From: Methanosarcinaceae archaeon
GTDB taxonomy: Archaea; Halobacteriota; Methanosarcinia; Methanosarcinales; Methanosarcinaceae
Assembly (NCBI GenBank): GCA_020055655.1
Contig: JAIPUR010000008.1
Coordinates: 26,293 to 76,335 of the forward strand
Reading direction: 5' to 3'
DNA length: 50,043 bases
The position numbers and the translations under genes were made by a program. Of this stretch, positions 16,406 through 23,160 are shown piece by piece. The stretch's first letter is position 1; the number at the start of each line of letters is the position of its first letter. Under the pieces are notes generated by a model. The model did not search any database. It saw nothing but the letters and a program-made list of their open reading frames with translations, and was not told the DNA's origin.

Positions 16406-17422
16406 TTAAAGTATCTTTACTTCTATGCAGACGTTGTATTGATGTGGTGCGTAGGACCTGACTGTCTGTTCATTTAGAACTTCTATATTTCTACCTGCTT
16501 TTTCTGCTGCGACTCTGATAAGCTCGGTGGAGCTTTCGAAGAGGTCGTCTTCATGTGTCATGTCATAATAGTGAATAATAGCATTGGGTTCACAGAGTTT
16601 GATAGCTGCATCAAGGAAGTAGTGTGCGTTGTGCGGAAGGTTCATTATCACATGGTTTGCCATGGTTGCATACTTTTCAGCTTCAACGTTTGCATCTCCT
16701 TCTATGGCTGTGATATTCTCCACGGAGTTTAGTTCTATATTCTTGCGTAGCAACTCAACAGCGTGGGGGTTCTTGTCTATGGCGATTACCTGTTTGACGG
16801 AACTGTTCTTTGCAATGGGAATACTGTATGGGCCAACACCTGCAAACATATCAACTACAATTTCACCATCTTTGATCTGCTCCATAATGCGTACTCGCTC
16901 GGTTGCCAGACGTGGGGTGAAATATGCTTTTTCAAGATCAACTTGATATCTGCATCCGTATTCTTTGTGGATGGTCCATGTCCTGTCCTCTCCTGCAACA
17001 GTTCTAAAGCGTCTTGTACGAAATTCTCCCTCAACGGGACTAAGAGCTACAAGCACAGTCTTAACATTAGATTTGACCTGCATTATGGCATCTGCTACCT
17101 TCTCTGGTTCAGGTACATCGGATTCCATGAGTGCTATATCTCCGATTATCTCAAAATGAGGTACGTTTTCCAGTAGCTCTTCAAGCTTTGGTTTGCCGGC
17201 ATGTTCTTCAAAATCCGATTCAAGGATCTCAATACTTTCAGAACCTTCAGCTTCATTTAGTAACTTGACTTCGTTCTCATCCGGAACTCTGCTCAATGGA
17301 AGGTAGAGATATTTCGGGTCGGAGTTTATTCTTGCTGAATTATCCAGTAATTTAAACTCTATCAATAGCCTTCTTACTGGCTCACCTTTCTTTTTAGCCA
17401 CTTTGATGCAATCTTTCTTCAT
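16406..17422 (-). CDS. trm5b: tRNA (guanine-37 N1)-methyltransferase, archaeal Trm5
   Basis: The C-terminal half is a class I SAM methyltransferase with VDMFAGVGPYSIPIA (SAM-binding loop), AIDKNPHAVELL and the catalytic-region NLPHNAHYFL. An N-terminal domain follows the D1/D2 plan of Trm5. The enzyme methylates N1 of G37 next to the anticodon, which prevents frameshifting, and in archaea it also serves wyosine synthesis. The length (338) fits Trm5b. The start is 3 bases after the lysE stop, with GGGAAC just upstream, so the two are one operon; the functional link is not obvious. Confidence 0.92.
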   Translation of the reverse strand: MKKDCIKVAKKKGEPVRRLLIEFKLLDNSARINSDPKYLYLPLSRVPDENEVKLLNEAEGSESIEILESDFEEHAGKPKLEELLENVPHFEIIGDIALMESDVPEPEKVADAIMQVKSNVKTVLVALSPVEGEFRTRRFRTVAGEDRTWTIHKEYGCRYQVDLEKAYFTPRLATERVRIMEQIKDGEIVVDMFAGVGPYSIPIAKNSSVKQVIAIDKNPHAVELLRKNIELNSVENITAIEGDANVEAEKYATMANHVIMNLPHNAHYFLDAAIKLCEPNAIIHYYDMTHEDDLFESSTELIRVAAEKAGRNIEVLNEQTVRSYAPHQYNVCIEVKIL

Positions 17423-17425
17423 GTT

Positions 17426-18037
17426 TTATGTTCCCAGTACAAACCATGATCCAAAAAGGACCAGAAATAATCCACAAGACAGCAGCACCCTTTCATAAAT
17501 TATTGGGGACATGAGTTTCTTTCCCTTACTGAACGATGTGGAAACAACTGTGAAATATCCAAGGTCTGCAAGCCAGTGTCCTGCCATAAACATCACTGCT
17601 GCAATTATACCTATCTCAAGTCCCTGAAGTATAAGGGCACTTCCAGCAGCCAACCACCATAACCAGAAATATGGGTTTGATGCCGATGTCACTATTCCTG
17701 CAATAACAGGTCTTGAGGTAGCTTTGTCATGTTCATGCATTGAGTTTGCAGCATCTTTTGCATTCTTCATTGTAAGAATGCCAAATACAACGAGTGTAAA
17801 TCCTCCAAGTATGGATATTGCCATGACAGTGCTGTCACTCACTGCTGTTATGCCGTAGATTATCAGTACACATACCAGAAATTCAATAATTGCATGTCCG
17901 ATGAATATCTCCGGTCCAGCTCTCCATCCTTTTTTCAGGGAAGTATCTATTGTCACAAAAAGCATTGGTCCGGGGACAAGTGCTCCTGTCATTCCAATAG
18001 CAAATCCTATTGCAAGCATCTCCACTAATTCTAACAT
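17426..18037 (-). CDS. LysE-family amino acid exporter
   Basis: About 204 residues with six hydrophobic segments and the family signature near the N-terminus: GMTGALVPGPMLFVTI followed by KKGWRAGPEIFIGHAIIEF. LysE proteins export amino acids or related small molecules. The ATG used here (MLELVEML) aligns with the start of the broken paralogue near 21.4 kb; an upstream GTG gives only three more residues. It leads the two-gene unit with trm5b. Exported substrate is unknown. Confidence 0.88.
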   Translation of the reverse strand: MLELVEMLAIGFAIGMTGALVPGPMLFVTIDTSLKKGWRAGPEIFIGHAIIEFLVCVLIIYGITAVSDSTVMAISILGGFTLVVFGILTMKNAKDAANSMHEHDKATSRPVIAGIVTSASNPYFWLWWLAAGSALILQGLEIGIIAAVMFMAGHWLADLGYFTVVSTSFSKGKKLMSPIIYERVLLSCGLFLVLFGSWFVLGT

Positions 18038-18065
18038 AGTATACACTGCTAAATCAGGTTAAATG

Positions 18066-18236
18066 TTAAAAAGGATTGGGATGACTCATCATTTCTATTT
18101 CTGGTTCATATCCTAGTGTTTGTTCTTGTGATATTACAATTTCTAAGTCTATAAGGGCATCACCAGTCCGTATCTCATCCAGTACACATACAAGCCATAT
18201 TTACTGTCTGTCGTAAACATTTCTATTCATAGGCAT
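18066..18236 (-). pseudogene. Decayed gene upstream of lysE
   Basis: On the minus strand a frame ending 29 bases before lysE reads as a convincing acidic protein tail (DEIRTGDALIDLEIVI, then GYEPEIEMM). It is closed at the front by an in-frame TAA after the codons for MPMNRNVYDRQ, and a neighbouring frame just upstream reads LQVGKVIISVEYAYE before a TAG. This pattern suggests a small gene broken by stops and a frameshift. The family is unknown to me. Confidence 0.35.
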
Positions 18237-18558
18237 ATTCTACGCTTATAATCACCTTTCCAACTTGCAAATCAAATTAATTTTATTTATTTAGCATTCG
18301 TGTTATTTGAGAGTATGGCCAACATACAACATTAAACTTTTTTTTAAATTCACAACACTCTCTCATTCAGTAAAACCACTAACGGCCAACTCTTTTTTAT
18401 TTTTCGTTATCGGGCGATGCTTCTAAGCACTTTTTCATATTATAATGTGAAACAAATAGTATTTTAGTTTCTTATGCTCTTATGTACTTCAAAATTTCAT
18501 ATATTATCGTCTATAAAATTTTAGTATTGTTAAAATTTATTTAAAGTATCGGTGAAAA
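18237..18558. other. A+T-rich gap without a recognisable gene
   Basis: Apart from the start of the decayed gene on the minus strand, I see only A+T-rich sequence with a CTCTTTTTTATTTTT tract near 18390 that could end transcription on the plus strand. The 12-base word AAGAGTTGGCCG (minus strand here) also occurs at the front of the possible structured RNA near 15.48 kb. Confidence 0.4.
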
Positions 18559-18570
18559 TTGGTGAATGTA

Positions 18571-19596
18571 ATGAGGTCTTACAAGGAAATAGCAGGTTTA
18601 ATTGTTATCTCACTGTTAGTTATTAGTGCACTATTTACTGGAATGGTGAGTGCTACAACTGCTGAAGATACACAAACTAAAGAAAGTGGGCAACTTGAAA
18701 ATAATTATTATTTTGGACTATACCCTCATGACCAGCATTTGATTGAAAGATATGGTAGTCTTCCATCACTTGAAACAGAAGGACAGAAGGAAAACTGGAC
18801 TACAAATCTTGAGGAATTAAGCGATACAATAAAAGACGACTTCGCTGCTAAATACTTGTATCCATACGGTGATGTAGTCACCTGTGGCAGCAATTCTGAT
18901 GGCTATTTTGTAATACTGTTGCTGAACAAAACCATCGATAAACAACAGATGGATGAAATATATTCTTTCATGAATGATGCTGCCAGCAACCAGAATATTC
19001 AGAACTTGCCTGTAGAATTTGGGTATGGTGATTATGGGGGTAAAATAATGGGAAATACATTCTATTTGGCAGAGCCTGAATTACAAGCTACGTCAGATTA
19101 TCTTAAAAGTGGGAAGGATATCACAGTAAGAAAAGGTGTGCCTGCACTTGCTGTCTATGGGGAAGCACCTAAATGGAACAATATGAAGGAATTTGATGAA
19201 TGGTGGTCAACGTTAGTTGCCATTAAAGATAATAGCACTGAACAGATTATTCAGTTAGGAGAAATGAATGACTATGCTATAGTCTCTCATGGAATAAGGT
19301 CAAATGGAAAGTTTATTGTTCGCATTCACAAAGATTTACCTCTTGAAGAAAAGATGAGATTGGTAAATGAAACCTATCAGATAATAGATGAAGAAGCAAG
19401 GAAAATTAATGTGGTAAATGTTCCTGTTGTTTTTGAGAAAAGTGAGTATGAACAATTAGCAGAAGAGGTCGTTGAGGAAGAAATTGTTGTTGAAAATGAA
19501 AACGCAAATCAGGCATCTAACACTATACCTAGCTTTTCAGCATTGACACTAATGGGTGTCGTTTCATTGCTATTGTTATCCAAGAAATATTTGTAA
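18571..19596 (+). CDS. Secreted or surface-anchored protein with N-terminal signal and C-terminal membrane anchor
   Basis: The start MRSYKEIAGLIVISLLVISALF is a signal peptide with likely cleavage after VSA. The mature part (about 280 residues) is acidic and soluble-looking with a few NxT/NxS sites. Near the end an acidic Glu/Val-rich linker precedes IPSFSALTLMG, a hydrophobic run and SKKYL. That tripartite tail resembles archaeal PGF-CTERM sorting signals, with PSF in place of PGF. GGTGA sits 5 bases before the ATG. I do not recognise the ectodomain; a cell-surface role is inferred. Confidence 0.7.
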   Translation: MRSYKEIAGLIVISLLVISALFTGMVSATTAEDTQTKESGQLENNYYFGLYPHDQHLIERYGSLPSLETEGQKENWTTNLEELSDTIKDDFAAKYLYPYGDVVTCGSNSDGYFVILLLNKTIDKQQMDEIYSFMNDAASNQNIQNLPVEFGYGDYGGKIMGNTFYLAEPELQATSDYLKSGKDITVRKGVPALAVYGEAPKWNNMKEFDEWWSTLVAIKDNSTEQIIQLGEMNDYAIVSHGIRSNGKFIVRIHKDLPLEEKMRLVNETYQIIDEEARKINVVNVPVVFEKSEYEQLAEEVVEEEIVVENENANQASNTIPSFSALTLMGVVSLLLLSKKYL

Positions 19597-19747
19597 AAAT
19601 TAATAGGGATAACATCCTTATTTTTTGAAATAACTCATTTAAATGCCTGTTCCCAAAAAACCTAGAAATATACGTTGAGAATTCGCAATCATACCCTTGA
19701 TTAGAATCAACAGTGTCTCGGAATGTGATTTCGATATCATTTTTCAT
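19529..19747 (-). CDS. Hypothetical small protein
   Basis: A 72-residue frame with a good ribosome site (GGTGA 5 bases before the ATG), starting 15 bases after the stop of the 154-residue gene upstream. The N-terminal part is charged (MKNDIEITFRDTVDSNQG); the C-terminal part is hydrophobic and overlaps the 3' end of the convergent surface protein gene by 68 bases. Such an overlap is unusual, so the last part may not be original coding sequence. Confidence 0.45.
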   Translation of the reverse strand: MKNDIEITFRDTVDSNQGYDCEFSTYISRFFGNRHLNELFQKIRMLSLLIFTNISWITIAMKRHPLVSMLKS

Positions 19748-19762
19748 GTAGTCACCTAGTTT

Positions 19763-20227
19763 TTATTTAAAATTTTGAGTTTTGAAAATCATGCAGGGAT
19801 AAATTTTCCTATTTGACAATTTCCGTTCGAGAAAGTCTGCCTTGAAGTATACAATTCCTTCAATCAAATTTTGTTCTGTCTTCGGGTCAAATTGCCGTAC
19901 AGCTAGAGACTTTTGTAAAATTTTAGAACTATCTGGTTTTCTGACGTTGCTAATTATCATGACTGGTTTTCTTGGCACAATGTTGTATGAAATCCCTTCA
20001 AATATTCCCTGAAATTTGTCATCCTGAATTACAGAATTAATGCTACATTTTAAATGACAAAATCGTCCACTATTTTGCGTATTATAACATGCTGTACACT
20101 TGATAATATCTTCTTTTTCCATAATGAATGGAATATTTGAAAGTTTCATGTGTGCTGTTGATTCATCACTCAGCTGCATTTTGATACTGTGATACCCATG
20201 TGACCTGACTGGATTCTGACATTCCAT
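19763..20227 (-). CDS. Hypothetical protein, 154 residues
   Basis: No family is recognised. The sequence is basic and soluble-looking, with a CTACYNT motif near residue 45 and further cysteines (FCHLKC) that could form a small metal site; the second half is strand-rich (GISYNIVPRKPVMIISNV). A TTATATAAA box lies about 28 bases before the ATG and no ribosome site is visible, which fits a leaderless transcript. It probably forms a unit with the small gene after it. Confidence 0.55.
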   Translation of the reverse strand: MECQNPVRSHGYHSIKMQLSDESTAHMKLSNIPFIMEKEDIIKCTACYNTQNSGRFCHLKCSINSVIQDDKFQGIFEGISYNIVPRKPVMIISNVRKPDSSKILQKSLAVRQFDPKTEQNLIEGIVYFKADFLERKLSNRKIYPCMIFKTQNFK

Positions 20228-20416
20228 TTTTACACATTTTTTATTTACTTATTTATATAAAATTAGAGTTGGTGTTATATAAATGCTTCGTGCTTTCGTT
20301 GGCAGTAGGCATAATTTTATATTTTAGTATATAAATGGTTGCAAATTTTAGTTTATATAAGGAATTGAGTAAACACTATTTTAAAAATGTTTACATGTAC
20401 TTAAAATCACTTTGAA

Positions 20417-20665
20417 TTATATAAATAAAAAGAAGTGAAAATATGTTCGAAAAAATGCTAAAAACAAAACCCTCGATGAATGAAATGATTTAAAGTAGTC
20501 CTGATGACTTTTAATAAATTCATTTGCAGCTTCCTTAAAGCATAAACATACTTCACATGACATATCATCTATTTTCAAATTATTTCTGGCTATAGAGTCT
20601 AAAATTGGATTCTCTTCAGGATTATAAAAGTGTAATAATTTCGTTCCAAGACTAAATGCATTCAC
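20417..20665 (-). CDS. Hypothetical small protein with CxxC motif
   Basis: An 82-residue frame from a GTG, with SCEVC inside an amphipathic helix (CFKEAANEFIKSHQDYF), loosely like the CDIC helix in the regulator at the start of the window. The frame stays open upstream of the GTG with protein-like sequence, and a TATAAATA box lies near 20720, so the true start may be a little earlier. The Phe-rich end (FFRTYFHFFLF) looks non-native and may be read-out after a deletion. Possibly a gene fragment. Confidence 0.4.
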   Translation of the reverse strand: MNAFSLGTKLLHFYNPEENPILDSIARNNLKIDDMSCEVCLCFKEAANEFIKSHQDYFKSFHSSRVLFLAFFRTYFHFFLFI

Positions 20666-20839
20666 ATGTTTTAATTCACCATTTGCATTTCGAGGATTGC
20701 ATTTGGAGAATGCAAGTAGTGCCTATTTATAGTCATTAAAATTATTAATTTCATTCAATTACACGATTATTTTTTCTTACCATTTAATTACATCCTCGCT
20801 TGGTGTTGATTAGAAAAAACAATTCTCTTTATGGTTGAA

Positions 20840-21406
20840 TTAACAAGAGAGTAACACTCTCTCATATACTTTTGGGGACATCATCTTTTTTCCCCGGCTA
20901 AACGATGTTGATACAGCAGTAAAATAGCTCAGGTCCGCTATCCAGTGCCCCACCATGAACAGTGCGGCTGCAAGTATCCCTATCTCAAGACCACGAAGTA
21001 CAAGTGTGCTGCCAGCAGCAAGCCACCATAGCCAGAAATATAGATTTGTGGCTGATGTGATAATTCCAATTACAAGAGGATTGCCTTTGCTGCTCGTATG
21101 CTCTCCAATAGAGTTGGCAGCATCCTTTGATCCTCTTATGGTCATAATTCCGAAAATAACCAGTATCGTTCCTCAGATTATGGAAATTGCAAAAATAGTA
21201 TTATCGCTTATGTTTCTGATTCCTACTATTATTAGTACGCAGACAACGAATTCAATAATTGCATGTCCGACAAAGATCCTTGGTCCGGATGTCCATTCAT
21301 TCTTTAAGGATTCATCTATGGTTGCAAATAACATGGGTCCTGGTGCCAATGCGCCTGTCATCCCTATCACAAAACCAATAGTGAGCATTTCCAGTAATTC
21401 AAACAT
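20840..21406 (-). pseudogene. Broken LysE-family exporter gene (paralogue of the intact copy at 17.4-18.0 kb)
   Basis: The translated remnant follows the intact lysE closely from the start (MFELLEMLTIGFVIGMTGA) to KVYERVLLSC. It has an in-frame TGA at 21173-21175, where the intact copy has a glycine codon (SILGG against SII-stop-G), so a single G to T change explains it. It also stops at TAA right after LLSC, losing about 15 residues of the last helix. UGA is an ordinary stop in these archaea, so this is a pseudogene, not a recoded protein. Confidence 0.88.
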
Positions 21407-21517
21407 AGTTTGCACTGTCTGGTAGTTTGATAATTAAAAAAAATGTATGGTCAAATAACAAATAAAGGGAGAGGCTGTATCTTCCTTTATTGATATTCAT
21501 AATCTAAAAAAATAAGA

Positions 21518-22531
21518 TCACAGAATGATCTCGATATCGAGTTCTTCTGCAAGCTCTTTGTATCTGTTACGGATGGTAACTTCAGTCACACCTGCAACAT
21601 CTGCAACCTCACGCTGAGTTCTGCGTTCGCCACAAAGGATCGATGCGATATAGATAGCTGCTGCTGCTACACCGGTTGGACCACGTCCACTGGTCAGTTC
21701 CTTCTCGGATGCCTGGCGTAGAATCTCTACACCTCTGGACTGTACCTCTCCTTTCAGGTTAAGTCCTGAGCAGAATCTTGGTACATAATCTATTGGGGAT
21801 GTTGGCATGAGCTTAAGGGACAGTTCTCTGGAGATGAAACGGTATGTTCTGCCTATTTCTTTCCTGCTTACTCTTGAAACTTCTCCAATCTCATCAAGTG
21901 TCCTTGGGACACTGCACTGACGGCACGCTGCATATAGTGCTGCTGCTGCTACACCTTCAATACTTCTTCCACGGATGAGGTTCTTGTCAACTGCCTTTCT
22001 ATATACTACAGCTGCAGTTTCACGAACAGTTCTTGGCAAACCAAGAGCAGAAGCCATACGGTCAAGTTCAGACAGTGCGAAAGCAAGATTCCTTTCGGTT
22101 GCATTACTTACTCTTATCCTACGTTGCCATTTCCTCAATCTGTAGAGCTGTGCTCTGTTCTTTGATGAAATTGACTTTCCGTATGAATCTCTGTTCCTCC
22201 AGTCGATCATGGTGGAAAGACCTTTGTCGTGGATAGTGTAGGTCATTGGTGCACCCACACGAGAACGTTTCATTCTCTGATCGTGGTCGAATGCACGCCA
22301 TTCAGGCCCTTCATCAACGAATTCAGCGTCTACTACCAGCCCACAGTCACCACAGACAAGTTCTGCTCTTTCGTAATCCTGTACAAGGTTACGACTGCTA
22401 CATTCAGGACATTGCACCTTTGCTTTCTCAACTTCAGGAGTTTGCTCCTTTTCTTTACGTGCCCTGATCATTGCACGCATTTTCTCCCTTTCGGAAGTAT
22501 CAGAATGCCGTACCCTTTCTACTTCAACCAT
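21518..22531 (-). CDS. tfb: Transcription initiation factor IIB
   Basis: An N-terminal zinc ribbon CPEC-CGDC (Cys41, 44, 60, 63), a B-finger/linker with [14 protein letters not shown], and two cyclin-like repeats (about residues 150-235 and 245-335) define TFB. It bridges TBP on the TATA box to RNA polymerase and reads the BRE. The length of 337 is standard. AGGTGAT precedes the ATG by 4 bases. gar1 lies 96 bases upstream in the same direction, with a strong hairpin between. No second tfb is in the window. Confidence 0.97.
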   Translation of the reverse strand: MVEVERVRHSDTSEREKMRAMIRARKEKEQTPEVEKAKVQCPECSSRNLVQDYERAELVCGDCGLVVDAEFVDEGPEWRAFDHDQRMKRSRVGAPMTYTIHDKGLSTMIDWRNRDSYGKSISSKNRAQLYRLRKWQRRIRVSNATERNLAFALSELDRMASALGLPRTVRETAAVVYRKAVDKNLIRGRSIEGVAAAALYAACRQCSVPRTLDEIGEVSRVSRKEIGRTYRFISRELSLKLMPTSPIDYVPRFCSGLNLKGEVQSRGVEILRQASEKELTSGRGPTGVAAAAIYIASILCGERRTQREVADVAGVTEVTIRNRYKELAEELDIEIIL

Positions 22532-22564
22532 TTTATCACCTGGTAATAAGTTTTAACATTTTGA

Positions 22565-22616
22565 GATTGTTTTAACATCAATAGCTTCTGAGCATTGATG
22601 ACAATCTTTTTATTTT
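22565..22616. promoter_or_regulatory. Long hairpin with U tract in the tfb leader region
   Basis: GATTGT-CATCAAT pairs through GCT-TCTG-AGC with ATTGATG-ACAATC, with small bulges, giving a stem of about 16 base pairs. On the plus strand it is followed by TTTTTATTTT, so it looks like a terminator for leftward-antisense transcription. On the minus strand it lies between gar1 and tfb and could end the gar1 transcript or shape the tfb leader. Confidence 0.4.
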
Positions 22617-22627
22617 ATCGAACCAAA

Positions 22628-22888
22628 TTACTGTATATAGATACGTTCGTTAATGAACTCCTGTAGGTCAGAACCTGAGATGTTTCTGTCAGGTTTCACT
22701 GCAAAGTATGGGCAGTCAACGGGTCCGAATATACTCTTGATCTTTCCAATCCGCTTGATGGATTTGTCAAGAACAAAATAATTGATTTTAGGCATGTCTC
22801 TCATAGAACCAGAGAATTCTTTCTTATCTCCTCTAACTATAAGTTCGTTCTGTTTTGAGACGTGCGTGACTTTTCCTAATCTTTTCAT
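22628..22888 (-). CDS. gar1: H/ACA ribonucleoprotein subunit Gar1
   Basis: An 86-residue beta-barrel protein with the Gar1/Naf1 core: LGKVTHVSKQNELIVRG at the front and KRIGKIKSIFGPVDCPYFAVKP, read in pieces, with the conserved GPV turn. Gar1 joins Cbf5, Nop10 and L7Ae in RNA-guided pseudouridylation of rRNA. The ATG has no ribosome site, while TTTTAAATA lies about 22 bases upstream, so a leaderless start is likely. It precedes tfb, a pairing known in archaea. Confidence 0.92.
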   Translation of the reverse strand: MKRLGKVTHVSKQNELIVRGDKKEFSGSMRDMPKINYFVLDKSIKRIGKIKSIFGPVDCPYFAVKPDRNISGSDLQEFINERIYIQ

Positions 22889-22943
22889 AAGTGTTTGCTA
22901 TTTAAAATATGTTTTCTTTACGTGCCTTTAATGTTACGTGTAT

Positions 22944-22976
22944 AGTATATAAAGGTTTCGCAGTTATTTTAATATG
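22944..22976 (+). promoter_or_regulatory. TATA box for ppdK, with leader mini-ORF start
   Basis: TATATAAAGG at 22947-22956 is a strong BRE/TATA-type box. Transcription would start near 22975, leaving a leader of about 185 bases before ppdK. An ATG sits right at the expected start and opens a 30-codon frame (22974-23066), possibly a leaderless leader peptide. Confidence 0.4.
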
Positions 22977-23160
22977 GCTGATATTCAATACAAAAAGATA
23001 TCGCCATTCTTGGTGAGGAAAACACTTTTAAGGGGACTGGTATGTTTGTGCCGTGTTACACAGTGACAGACCACAAGCTTAAAGTTATAACAAAACTATT
23101 GAGGCTCGGTTTAAGCATAATAACGTTATCCATCATATGTCTATGCGTGGAGGAAACTTG

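Noticed and set aside
21173-21175. TGA inside lysE copy as a selenocysteine codon
   Set aside because: The aligned residue is glycine, not cysteine, the gene is also truncated at its 3' end, and Methanosarcinaceae are not known to use selenocysteine.
21461-21491. AATAAAGG/CCTTTATT pair downstream of tfb as terminator
   Set aside because: The loop is 15 bases, the stem is A+T-rich and no U tract follows on the minus strand.
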